From Lachnospiraceae bacterium (GTDB lineage Bacteria; Bacillota; Clostridia; Lachnospirales; Lachnospiraceae): DNA of 64,000 nt. The notes beneath the pieces are model-generated. The model saw nothing but the letters and a program-made list of their open reading frames with translations, had not been told where the DNA came from and did no database searches. Within the stretch, counting starts at the first letter, position 1. Each line of letters starts with the position of its first letter. The position numbers were made by a program, and so were the translations under genes. The DNA lies in assembly GCA_910575255.1 (NCBI GenBank), contig CAJTEM010000003.1, positions 180,902 to 244,901 on the forward strand, written 5' to 3'. Positions 31,361-39,568 of this stretch are shown in pieces.

Positions 31361-32587
31361 TTACAGCTTTCTCAGCTTGGTCTCGCCGGTGGCAGCGCCG
31401 GTGGCCAGCGCCTCCTCGATCTCAGCGTCGGAATAGCCCAGATGCTTCATCAACTCAATGGTGTGGGCGCCCTGGGAACCGCCGATCACATACTCCGGAT
31501 TGCCCATGGAAGCGAAATTCACCGGGTTGGTAGGCATGAATTTCTCTCCGGAAGGATAGGGGATCCTGGCCAGTACGTTATTGGCATGAGCCTGTTCGTC
31601 CTTGTAAATATCAACGGGCTCGTAAGCAGCCTCACAAGCCAGATCATTGGCTTTGAATTTTGCCATCAGTTCATCTCTTGTGAAGTTCGCCATGGCTGCA
31701 TCCAGAATATCCGTCACCTCAGAATTCAGATTATTGTTGTTGACCTCTGCACAGTGGATGTATTTCTCGTTGCCGATCATATCCTCTCTGCCCAGCAGCG
31801 TCATAATCTTCTCATAATCCCGGTCATATTCCGGACAGCACAGCACCAGCCACTTGCCGTCCTTGGTGCGGAATACATTGTTGAAAGGATTGGGAACTTC
31901 TTTTCTGTTCTTCGGATACTGGTTGCCGTACTGAGCGGAGATCAGGCCTGTGCTCAGGGCGTATACCGCAGAATGGTGCAGGCTGATGGTGATCTTGTCG
32001 CCCTGGCCGCTCTTCTCACGGGCATACAGGGAAGCGCAGATACCGGAAGCCAATGCCAGGGATACCTGAAAATCGCCAAAGCCGTTGGTGGGAATCATGG
32101 GTGCGTCGCCACGGTTTACCGTGGTTCCGAACACGCCGCCTCTTGCCATGTAGCAGGTTACGTCAAAGCCTGCGGTATCCTTCTCCGGCCCCTTCTCTCC
32201 GTAGCCCAACACCTGGGCGAAGATCAGCCTGGGGAATTTCTCTTTCAGGGTATCATAGTCCAGACCCAGCTTGGTCAGGGACTTGGTTCTGGTGTTGGTT
32301 AAGAATACGTCCGCCTCTGCCAGCAGCTTGTAGGCAATTTCAAGGCCTTTGGGATCTTTTAAGTTCAGGGTGATGAACTTTTTGTTCATGTTGGCCACGT
32401 CGAATGCCAGGTTCTCATCGTCGGTGAAGGGCATATTGAATACGGCACCCTGGGTTCTGGCCGGATCGCCCTTGGCGGACTCGATCTTTACAACGTCAGC
32501 GCCCCATTCTCCGAGTACTCGGCCGGTGGTGGGGGCTGCCAGATAGGTGGTTAAATCTACTACTTTTACTCCTTGCAATGGTTTCAC
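31361..32587 (-). CDS. Class III CoA-transferase, FldA/HadA-like (cluster 1)
   Basis: CaiB/BaiF-family CoA-transferase of 408 residues that moves CoA from the product thioester to the incoming acid. The sequence follows clostridial FldA (cinnamoyl-CoA:phenyllactate) and HadA closely in pattern: LAAPTTGRVLGEWGADVVKIES (N-terminal), GLDYDTLKEKFPRLIFAQVLGYGEKGP, and the catalytic Asp172 in NGFGDFQ. The start is GTG at 32587 with GGAGG upstream. No FldBC-type dehydratase is nearby, so the pathway here should use an already unsaturated acid or make the double bond by another route. An apparent terminator lies 85 bases upstream, so the gene may have its own promoter. Confidence 0.9.
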   Translation of the reverse strand: MKPLQGVKVVDLTTYLAAPTTGRVLGEWGADVVKIESAKGDPARTQGAVFNMPFTDDENLAFDVANMNKKFITLNLKDPKGLEIAYKLLAEADVFLTNTRTKSLTKLGLDYDTLKEKFPRLIFAQVLGYGEKGPEKDTAGFDVTCYMARGGVFGTTVNRGDAPMIPTNGFGDFQVSLALASGICASLYAREKSGQGDKITISLHHSAVYALSTGLISAQYGNQYPKNRKEVPNPFNNVFRTKDGKWLVLCCPEYDRDYEKIMTLLGREDMIGNEKYIHCAEVNNNNLNSEVTDILDAAMANFTRDELMAKFKANDLACEAAYEPVDIYKDEQAHANNVLARIPYPSGEKFMPTNPVNFASMGNPEYVIGGSQGAHTIELMKHLGYSDAEIEEALATGAATGETKLRKL

Positions 32588-32967
32588 GGTCTATTCCTCC
32601 ATTTGTTTTTGTTGGGCTGGGGTTGAGGGGCGGGGAACGGGGTTCCGCTGTTGCCCCCATGGGTTAAAACAGTAAAAAAGTCACCAGGTCCGGTCCGAAC
32701 CTGATGACCTTGTTGTTTTCACAAAGAATTATGTAGTTGAGACAGAAGGCTCCCTGGGCTCTTTCGGGAACAGAGTTCCCAAAATTCGTTGGGATGAGAG
32801 GTTACTCCGCAGTGCACACCTCGATTCCGTTTCGTTCCATGCCCGATAATGCGGGGCACGCTGTCTCGGCGCCGGGCTTCGCCCTATAAAACCGAATCCA
32901 AAAGCAGTTCCTTTTGTGAGCAAGCTCCCAACGGAACTACTTCCGGATTCAGTTTTGCACCGCTCAG
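32588..32967. other. Gene-free stretch inside cluster 1 with inverted repeats
   Basis: 380 bases. Holds the terminator 32673-32710 and, further up, an imperfect inverted repeat (CCGAATCC..AGTTCC near 32890-32910 with GGAAC..GGATTCAG near 32933-32953). No gene with a ribosome site is seen; the small minus-strand frame 32729-32923 is rejected. Confidence 0.55.
32673..32710 (-). terminator. Terminator between the two halves of cluster 1
   Basis: On the minus strand GTCATCAGGT pairs with ACCTGGTGAC (one mismatch) and is followed by TTTTTTACTG. It should stop transcription coming from the dehydrogenase gene at 34152. Confidence 0.8.
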
Positions 32968-34152
32968 TTACAGAACGTATTCCATCTTAGCTCCATGCTT
33001 AATGGTGTTTCTGGAGATGGTGATTCTTTGAACGGTCGGGGCGCCTTCTTCAAGCCACATTGCGCGGCAGTCGCGGTACAGACGTTCTACCGGGCCGTAC
33101 TTGCAGTCTTCGAAGTAGCCTACGCCGCCGAAGATCTCCAGCATCTCGTCGCTGACTTTTCTGGTGGTGTCGATGCTGTACAGCTTACACATAGCTGCCT
33201 TCTCCTCGATGTACTCGCCGGTCGGATCTTCCTCATAGGATTTTGCAAAGTCATAAACCATGCAGCGCAGAGCGTGTACCATCATGGACATATCAGCAAT
33301 CTTGCAGCGGATAGCCTGACGGGTTCCGATGGGCTTGCCAAAGGTTACACGGTCAGCAGCATACTGCAGAGACAGCTCTAACATTCTCTGAGCCATTCCC
33401 AGGTTGCTGGCTGCGATATGGGCGCGGGATACGGACAGGGAGTGCATAGCGATCTCAAGGCCCTGGCCTTCTCTTCCCAACAGGTACTTCTTGTCAATCT
33501 TGCAGTTGGTGAATTTCAACTCGCCATGACCAGCGCCGCGGCAGCCCATCATATGAGGCATGTTGATTACTTCAAATCCAGGAGCATCCATGGGTACGAA
33601 GAATGCAGACAATCTGTCATCCTTGTGGGATTCCGGATTGGTCACTGCGATTACATAAGCGAACTCACAGCAGTCGGTATGAGAAATAAGGGTCTTCTCG
33701 CCGTTCAGCACATAGGAGTCACCGTCTTTTACTGCGGTGGTATGTAAGTCAGCGCCGGTTCCGCCGGTAGCCTCGGTCAAAGCAAAGCAGGTAAATACGG
33801 ACTTATCCTGGAATTTGCTCATGTACTCATCCTTCAGCTCCTTGCTGCCGTAGTCATCCAGGATTCTCCAGTTCAGATCCATTGCATAATGGAGATGCAT
33901 ACGCATGCCGCCCGGTCCTCTGGAAAACTCTTCCTGTACCTGCAGAATCTCAAGCTCGCTTAAGCCCCAGCCGCCGTACTCTTCCGGAAGAGAGCAGCGA
34001 TACAGATCATTCTTGATAGCCAGATCATAAAACTCCTGCGGGAACTTGTTGGTGACCTCGACCTCTTTCTGAATCTCCTCCAGCGGCCCTTCTGCCAATT
34101 CGCGGATCTGCTTCAAATAAGCCTGGAACTGCTCTTGTGTCAACTTGCTCAT
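32968..34152 (-). CDS. Acyl-CoA dehydrogenase family protein 2 (cluster 1), divergent
   Basis: A 394-residue acyl-CoA dehydrogenase homologue, clearly different from the one at 30068. The usual TEPNAGSD loop reads TEATGGTGADLHTT, and the FAD region reads LNGEKTLISHTDCCEF. The C-terminal FGGVGYFEDCKYGPVERLY and LEEGAPTVQR keep a Glu at the catalytic-base position. The changes around flavin and substrate hint at an unusual acyl group. AGGAGG lies upstream. It is the first gene of cluster 1, reading from a promoter with an inverted-repeat operator, and has its own terminator. Confidence 0.9.
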   Translation of the reverse strand: MSKLTQEQFQAYLKQIRELAEGPLEEIQKEVEVTNKFPQEFYDLAIKNDLYRCSLPEEYGGWGLSELEILQVQEEFSRGPGGMRMHLHYAMDLNWRILDDYGSKELKDEYMSKFQDKSVFTCFALTEATGGTGADLHTTAVKDGDSYVLNGEKTLISHTDCCEFAYVIAVTNPESHKDDRLSAFFVPMDAPGFEVINMPHMMGCRGAGHGELKFTNCKIDKKYLLGREGQGLEIAMHSLSVSRAHIAASNLGMAQRMLELSLQYAADRVTFGKPIGTRQAIRCKIADMSMMVHALRCMVYDFAKSYEEDPTGEYIEEKAAMCKLYSIDTTRKVSDEMLEIFGGVGYFEDCKYGPVERLYRDCRAMWLEEGAPTVQRITISRNTIKHGAKMEYVL

Positions 34153-34188
34153 GTGTATATCCTCCTAGTTTTATATTACGTTTTATTT

Positions 34189-34222
34189 TTAACGTTTCTT
34201 ATGTTCCTTATTATAACGTTAA
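34189..34222. promoter_or_regulatory. Operator-like inverted repeat at the cluster 1 promoter
   Basis: TTAACGTT (34189-34196) and AACGTTAA (34215-34222) are exact mirrors 18 bases apart, and overlap the -10 and start of the minus-strand promoter. Confidence 0.5.
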
Positions 34223-34239
34223 TAATTGTAAAATTCCAA
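34210..34239 (-). promoter_or_regulatory. Promoter of cluster 1 (dehydrogenase 2)
   Basis: On the minus strand: -35 TTGGAA (34234-34239), 18-base spacer, consensus -10 TATAAT (34210-34215). Confidence 0.6.
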
Positions 34240-34301
34240 TCGTTCCTTCCAATCTATTCATCTGTAATTGATAGTTTTTACGGATGTATCGCGTTTTTTT
34301 A

Positions 34302-34330
34302 TTGAGACTGTCATCAAATTATGCTATAGT
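34302..34330 (+). promoter_or_regulatory. Promoter of the thioesterase gene
   Basis: -35 TTGAGA (34302-34307), 17-base spacer, -10 TATAGT (34325-34330), about 45 bases before the start codon. Confidence 0.75.
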
Positions 34331-34381
34331 ATTATCGTTTTTCAGCACTATCTGTTCATTTTGCATAATGGAGGTATTTTT

Positions 34382-34801
34382 ATGGATACAAAGCAGAATA
34401 TCAGGCCGGAAATTATGGAAGGGATTCGAAAGCATATTGCGCCGTTAGGCCAACTGGAAAAAGCAGAATTATTGGAGATCAGCCCCGGACATGCACGTGT
34501 TAAAATTGATATCAAAGAAGATGCCTTAAACTTTTACGGCAACCTGCACGGAGGATTCATCTTCTCTCTGTGTGACATGGTGGCAGGAATGTCTGCCTAT
34601 GCGTACGAATTCGCCAATGTGACACAACAGGCCAGTATCAACTTTCTGCGCGCTTATCAGACCGGCACCTTATATGCAGAAGGCAATGCAGTTCACAAAG
34701 GACGCCATACTGTGGTAGTTCCGGTCACAGTCTCTACCGAAGAAGGAAAACTGATCGCTTCTGCCACAGTCACCATGTTCCTGGTGTCGCCCCTTTCCTG
34801 A
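34382..34801 (+). CDS. Hotdog-fold acyl-CoA thioesterase (PaaI-like)
   Basis: A 139-residue single hotdog domain. NLHGGFIFSLCDMVAGMSAYA is the PaaI-type active-site stretch (HGG turn and helix with the acidic base), followed by INFLRAYQTGTLYAEG and the C-terminal sheet. It should hydrolyse a CoA thioester. The ATG at 34382 has GGAGG seven bases upstream. It is divergent from cluster 1 across a 229-base promoter region, and likely releases stalled or final acyl-CoA from that pathway. Confidence 0.88.
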   Translation: MDTKQNIRPEIMEGIRKHIAPLGQLEKAELLEISPGHARVKIDIKEDALNFYGNLHGGFIFSLCDMVAGMSAYAYEFANVTQQASINFLRAYQTGTLYAEGNAVHKGRHTVVVPVTVSTEEGKLIASATVTMFLVSPLS

Positions 34802-34818
34802 ATAAGTAAAAAAAGAAA

Positions 34819-34862
34819 AACCCCTGTGTCGTGATGGGCAACACAGGAGTTCGTTCTTCTTT
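34819..34862 (+). terminator. Terminator after the thioesterase gene
   Basis: AACCCCTGTGT (34819-34829) pairs with ACACAGGAGTT (34841-34851), one mismatch, followed by CGTTCTTCTTT. Confidence 0.6.
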
Positions 34863-35053
34863 AGGATCAGGGTCCAAAAAGGATTAAGGATTTTATCTCT
34901 GTTCGTTTCTTATGGATTCAGTATATCACAATATTTTCCAGAATGTTTGTATAAACCTTAAATAGATTATGAAGAAATTCTTAATTGTGAATGCTCCTGC
35001 GCCCTTTCCCCAAAACCAGTCTGCATTCATGAAAATCAACGACATAAACCACC

Positions 35054-35896
35054 TTAAACCATCCCGCATATCCGATCCAGCGCCGGCTTGTTTGACCAGA
35101 TAGCCACCTCCGGGAACTGCCTGTAGTTGGGCAGCATTTCCAGCGTCAGATAGTCATCATACCCGATTTCTCTCAAGGCCTCTGCCACCTTCACAAAATC
35201 CACATCCCCGGCAAACAAATCCACAAAAGCGCCCATCCCGGCCTGTTGCCTGCGGAAATCACAGAGATGGATTTTCTTAATCCTCTCCCCTAATATGGCA
35301 ATCCAGTCCTCCGGATATCCCACATACATGATGTTGCCCACATCAAAATAGGCGTTGACATAGGCACAATCCACCTCGTCCAGCAGCCGCTTCATCTCCA
35401 GAGGGGACAAAAGAAACCGGTTCCAAACATTTTCGATTCCAATATGCACCTTGGCCTGCTCCGCAAAGGGGGCCAACACCCGAAACGCCTCCACGCACCG
35501 CTCATAGGCCTTATCATACCGGACCCGTTCCTGGCGGACCGCAAAATCACACCCCACATAGCCGGGAACCACCAGAATGGTATCCGCTCCCATAAGGGCC
35601 GCGCAGTGGATCTGCTTTTTCACAATCTCCATGCCCTTTTTGCGAATCTTATCATCCTCAGACACCAGATTATTCTCCCACAGAGACCACACACCTACGC
35701 TGGGGATCTCCAGCCCCAGCTCTCCGGCCATGCGGGAGATATTAAGAATCTCCTTATCTGTGCTGTCGTGCCTTAAATAGCCGCTCTCGCTCAGCACTGG
35801 CTCCACCCCGTCATAGCCGGCGGCCTTGATCACCGGGAAAAGCTCCTCCAGCCTGGCATCCTCCGAAAAGGAGAACATGCTGAATCCTGTTTTCAC
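35054..35896 (-). CDS. Sugar phosphate isomerase/epimerase-like TIM-barrel protein (distal copy)
   Basis: A 280-residue xylose-isomerase-like (AP endonuclease family 2) TIM barrel. Metal-binding acids are visible in HIGIENVWN, YFDVGNIMY, IHLCDFRR and LTLEMLPN. Such proteins isomerise or epimerise sugars, or act on 3-keto sugars. The start is GTG at 35896 behind GAGGGGG. It is the last gene of the ROK-controlled sugar operon, 5 bases after the oxidoreductase gene. The paralogue at 40714 lies near the front of the same operon; the two are not close in sequence. Confidence 0.85.
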   Translation of the reverse strand: MKTGFSMFSFSEDARLEELFPVIKAAGYDGVEPVLSESGYLRHDSTDKEILNISRMAGELGLEIPSVGVWSLWENNLVSEDDKIRKKGMEIVKKQIHCAALMGADTILVVPGYVGCDFAVRQERVRYDKAYERCVEAFRVLAPFAEQAKVHIGIENVWNRFLLSPLEMKRLLDEVDCAYVNAYFDVGNIMYVGYPEDWIAILGERIKKIHLCDFRRQQAGMGAFVDLFAGDVDFVKVAEALREIGYDDYLTLEMLPNYRQFPEVAIWSNKPALDRICGMV

Positions 35897-35901
35897 CTCA
35901 C

Positions 35902-36936
35902 TTACCCCCTCTCCGGCCTTTCGCCAAAGCCTCTGTAATCAACCCTTACCACCTCTCCGGTCTCCAGGGACTCCCTTAAGGCCTCTATGGTGCAAAGAAC
36001 CTCCCTCACCTGCTCCATGGAAATCACATCCGAATCCTGTCCCATAGCGATACACCGGACAAAATGCTCCAGCTCAATGGTATAGGGATCCCGCTCCTTC
36101 ACAGGAAGCACTGTAACCGTTCCCTCCTCATAGACCGCTGTTTTCCGCTGGGAGGACTCCCGGTTCTCCAGATTCGCTCCGGAACGCATTGTGTACTCGT
36201 AGGTCTGATTGGTTCCTGTCAGGCGAAGCTCCATCGTAAAGGGATACCCCTTTTCCATCTCAATCACTCCCTGGGCCGCTGCAGAAAGCCCTGCCGGAAA
36301 ATGCAATGTGCTGCTGACAAAGTTCCAACAACCCTCCTTACTCTGTTTTCCCGCCGCATATACCTTTTCTGCCTTTCCCAACAGCCAGCACAGAAAATCA
36401 ATATCATGGAGATGAAGATCCAAAAGACCGCCGCCGCTGTTCTCAGGCCGCCTGTACCAGGGGCTCCACGCCGGATGCTCCGAGAGGCGGGCCGCATATA
36501 CATAGTTTAACTCCCCCAGCTCCCCCTTTTGATACCGCCTTTTGGCCTCCACATATTCCGGCCAGAAGCGCAGCACCTGCCCCACCATCATCCGCACGCC
36601 GGCCTCCTTCACCGCTGCCATCATTCTGTCTAAGGAAGCCACGGAAAGGGTCACCGGCTTTTCACAGAAAATATGCTTTCCCCTTTTCGCGCCCATGAGC
36701 ACATATTCCTCATGAAGATAGGTGGGCAGACATATATCCGCCACATCAAAAGCCTCCTTCTCTGCCATCTCCTCAAAGTCCGTAAATGCAAGGCAGCCTG
36801 TCTTTGCCGCAAGCTCCTCTGCCAGCTCCTTATTTTTGTCACATACTGCCACCACCTCTGCGTCCTCAATATCTCTGTACGCGGCGGCATGGCTCTGTCC
36901 CATGAATCCGGCTCCGATAATCCCTATTTTGACCAT
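35902..36936 (-). CDS. Gfo/Idh/MocA-family oxidoreductase
   Basis: NAD(P)-dependent sugar or cyclitol dehydrogenase, 344 residues. N-terminal Rossmann motif IGIIGAGFMGQSHA (4-17) and the EKPVTLS motif with the catalytic Lys (about residue 96). The second domain has the dimer sheet and DLHLHDIDFLCWLLG, where the family places its other catalytic residues. AAGGAGG precedes the ATG. It sits between the permease gene and a TIM-barrel isomerase gene, so it probably oxidises the imported sugar or glycoside, perhaps at C3. The substrate is unknown. Confidence 0.92.
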   Translation of the reverse strand: MVKIGIIGAGFMGQSHAAAYRDIEDAEVVAVCDKNKELAEELAAKTGCLAFTDFEEMAEKEAFDVADICLPTYLHEEYVLMGAKRGKHIFCEKPVTLSVASLDRMMAAVKEAGVRMMVGQVLRFWPEYVEAKRRYQKGELGELNYVYAARLSEHPAWSPWYRRPENSGGGLLDLHLHDIDFLCWLLGKAEKVYAAGKQSKEGCWNFVSSTLHFPAGLSAAAQGVIEMEKGYPFTMELRLTGTNQTYEYTMRSGANLENRESSQRKTAVYEEGTVTVLPVKERDPYTIELEHFVRCIAMGQDSDVISMEQVREVLCTIEALRESLETGEVVRVDYRGFGERPERG

Positions 36937-36948
36937 GCTTACGCCTCC

Positions 36949-37893
36949 TTACTTTTTCTTCATATTATTAATGTTGCTGAGCACCACTGCACTGACAATG
37001 ATTCCACCGGTAATGATTGTCTGAATGTAGGTCTCCACCTGCAAAATATTCATGGCATTGCTGATCACGCCCATGAGCACACATCCCAAAAATGCCCCTG
37101 ATATGGTTCCCTTTCCCCCGTCAAAGGTAACGCCTCCGATAATGGCAGCCGTGAGCGCGCTGGTCTCATAGCCGGCCCCTGCATTGGCCGTGATGGAATC
37201 GATCCTGGCGGAGAAAATAATCGCTGCAACGGAACAGAAAAAGCCCGCTATCCCATAGATCAGAATTTTATACTTGATCACATGAATTCCTGACAGAAAT
37301 GCATTCTTTTCATTTCCCCCAATGGCCACAATGCGTCTCCCGAACCGGGTCCGGTTCATCAGCACATAGGATACCGCCACCATGAATATAAGCACGAAAA
37401 GCATCACCGGAAACACGTCAAACAAACGGGTTTTCCCTATGGCATTGAAGGCTCCTCCAAAGCTCATGATCCGCCCTCCGGAAATCGTAAGCGCCAGGCC
37501 GTAAAACACCTGACTGGTTCCCAGGGTGATAATCAGGGGAATACATTTGCTCTTGGCAATCACCGCCCCGTTAAGCAGTCCGCAGGCAATGCCCACCAAT
37601 ACCCCCAGGGCCACCGCTGTCATCACACTGCCGCCATCCCCTAAAACCCGGGCCATCACCACACCGGAAAGCACCATAATATTTCCTATGGACAGATCAA
37701 TTCCGCCGCCGATCAGCAGCATGCTCATGGCCATGGTCAGGATACCGATAACAGAAATCTGCTGAAAAATGGTAATCAGATTTTTCACCGCAATAAACCG
37801 GGGATTGATTATGGAAACCACTGCCACAATCAGTAAAATCACCAGAGCCAGCAGAATCCGCTGATCCTTTAAAAACCTTTTCCTATGCTTCAT
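36949..37893 (-). CDS. Sugar ABC transporter permease (RbsC-like)
   Basis: A 314-residue membrane protein with about eight to ten helices of the RbsC/monosaccharide permease family; GGGIDLSIGNIMVLSGVVMA and GGVTFDGGKGTISGAFLG are conserved loop motifs. It forms the channel of the importer with the ATPase and binding protein upstream. Its start overlaps the ATPase gene by 11 bases, indicating translational coupling. Confidence 0.94.
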   Translation of the reverse strand: MKHRKRFLKDQRILLALVILLIVAVVSIINPRFIAVKNLITIFQQISVIGILTMAMSMLLIGGGIDLSIGNIMVLSGVVMARVLGDGGSVMTAVALGVLVGIACGLLNGAVIAKSKCIPLIITLGTSQVFYGLALTISGGRIMSFGGAFNAIGKTRLFDVFPVMLFVLIFMVAVSYVLMNRTRFGRRIVAIGGNEKNAFLSGIHVIKYKILIYGIAGFFCSVAAIIFSARIDSITANAGAGYETSALTAAIIGGVTFDGGKGTISGAFLGCVLMGVISNAMNILQVETYIQTIITGGIIVSAVVLSNINNMKKK

Positions 37894-39406
37894 CTTTCCC
37901 GCCTCCTAAAGCCTCCTTAATGATCTCCTGTTCCGTGATTCTCTCTCCTGTAAGCTCTGCCCTGACAGCTCCGTCCCGGATTACCAGCACCCGGTCGCTC
38001 ATGGAAATCAGCTCCGGCATATCCGAACTGATCATGATAATGCATTTCCCCTGCTTCGTAAGTGCAGACATCTGCTTGTAAAACTCTGCCTTGGCATTGA
38101 CGTCAATCCCTCTTGTGGGCTCGTCAAAAATATAGATTTCCTGCTCCGCAAAAAGCCACTTTGCCAGAACCACCTTCTGCTGATTCCCCCCGGACAGATA
38201 CACCGCCTCGGTCCATACATCCGGAACCTTGATCCGAAGCTTCTCCACCAATGGCTGAATAAAGACCGGATGCTTGCGGATGTTGACAAAAAATCCTTTG
38301 ATCTTTCTGCCCAGCCCCACAATCGTGGCATTCTCCAGCACACTGCCGCCAAGCATCAGCCCCAGCTCCTGCCGGTCCTCCGTGATATGGGCAAAGCCGT
38401 GGCGGATGCTTTCCTCCGGATTGTGAATCTCCACTTTTGTGCCGTTTATCAGGATCTCTCCGCCCCACCGGCGGTCCGCTCCGGTAATGGCCCGCACGAT
38501 CTCCGTCCGCCCGGCTCCCACCATACCGGCCATACCCAGAATCTCCCCGCTGCGAACAAAAAAGCTGATCCTCGGACTGCCCTTTTCCAGCTGCAGATCC
38601 CGAATCTCCAGCATCACATCTCCGATGGGGTGGTGCTCCTTCTGGTAGAAGGTATCCACCGGACGGCCTACCATATCCCGGGTCATGGTGGATATCCTGA
38701 TATCCCGGTTGGGGTTCTCGTAGGTGTTGATGACGGCCCCGTCCCGAATCACCGTGACCCGGTCCGCAATCTGCCGGATTTCCTCCAGAAAATGAGAAAT
38801 GTAGATAATGCCGATCCCCCTGGCGGCAATGGTCCTTACCAGCTCCAAAACCTTGGCCGCGTCCTCCACATTGAACATGGAGGTAGGCTCGTCCATGATC
38901 AAAATCCTTGGCTCCACGGAAAGAGCTTTTAAAATCTTCACAAACTGCTGATCCGACACGGACAAATCCTCGATCTTAACCAGAGGATCAATCTCAATAT
39001 TCAGCTCCTCCATCTGCCTCTTCGTCTCACTGACCATGGCCTTAAAATCAACAAATCCGAAGGAATTCGTCTTCTCATTTCCCACATAGATATTTTCCGC
39101 CACATTCATGCTGGGCACCAGATCATTCTCCTGGTATACGATATTGATTCCCAGTTCCTTGGACAAAACCGGATTCAGAGTTTTGTAAACCTGCCCGTCC
39201 ATCCAGATGCTCCCCCCGCCGGGAACATAGGCTCCGCTTAAGATCTTCATCAGCGTTGACTTTCCCGCACCATTCTCTCCCACCAGGCAATGTACCTCAG
39301 AAGGATACAGATCCAGGGTAATGCCGGACAGGGCATATACCCCGGAAAATTCCTTGGTGATATCCTGCATCTTCAGAAGCGGTGTCCTCTCCTCTGTCCT
39401 ATTCAC
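37883..39406 (-). CDS. Sugar ABC transporter ATP-binding protein (RbsA-like, duplicated)
   Basis: A 507-residue double ATPase. First half: Walker A GENGAGKST, signature LSVSDQQFV, Walker B ILIMDEPTS. Second half: a degenerate Walker A GMVGAGRTE, signature LSGGNQQKV, Walker B IYIFDEPTRG, as usual for RbsA proteins. The start is set at GTG 39406 because AGGAGG lies seven bases upstream (39414-39419); 20 more in-frame codons upstream lack a ribosome site. It powers import with the permease and binding protein of this operon. Confidence 0.93.
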   Translation of the reverse strand: MNRTEERTPLLKMQDITKEFSGVYALSGITLDLYPSEVHCLVGENGAGKSTLMKILSGAYVPGGGSIWMDGQVYKTLNPVLSKELGINIVYQENDLVPSMNVAENIYVGNEKTNSFGFVDFKAMVSETKRQMEELNIEIDPLVKIEDLSVSDQQFVKILKALSVEPRILIMDEPTSMFNVEDAAKVLELVRTIAARGIGIIYISHFLEEIRQIADRVTVIRDGAVINTYENPNRDIRISTMTRDMVGRPVDTFYQKEHHPIGDVMLEIRDLQLEKGSPRISFFVRSGEILGMAGMVGAGRTEIVRAITGADRRWGGEILINGTKVEIHNPEESIRHGFAHITEDRQELGLMLGGSVLENATIVGLGRKIKGFFVNIRKHPVFIQPLVEKLRIKVPDVWTEAVYLSGGNQQKVVLAKWLFAEQEIYIFDEPTRGIDVNAKAEFYKQMSALTKQGKCIIMISSDMPELISMSDRVLVIRDGAVRAELTGERITEQEIIKEALGGGKDEA

Positions 39407-39568
39407 TCCGTCACCTCCTGATATCCAAAAGTCCTCCCGGCAGTCCGACTGCACAGGCAGGTGCAAAAGCCCTGCCGTAAGTCCGGCCGCAAAAGCCTTG
39501 CCGGGAGTGGTTCAAAAAGGCTGCCGCGCAAACTGCCGGCAGCCTTCCTTCTACTGTCCTGATCTTAA

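Noticed and set aside
31244..32302. 352-codon plus-strand frame opposite the FldA-like gene
   Set aside because: Antisense shadow; no ribosome site and no recognisable domain.
26470..34152. Cluster 1 as a bile-acid-inducible or phenyllactate (fld) operon
   Set aside because: No FldBC-type dehydratase, no BaiE, BaiCD or BaiH homologue is present; only the CoA-transferase and ETF logic is shared.
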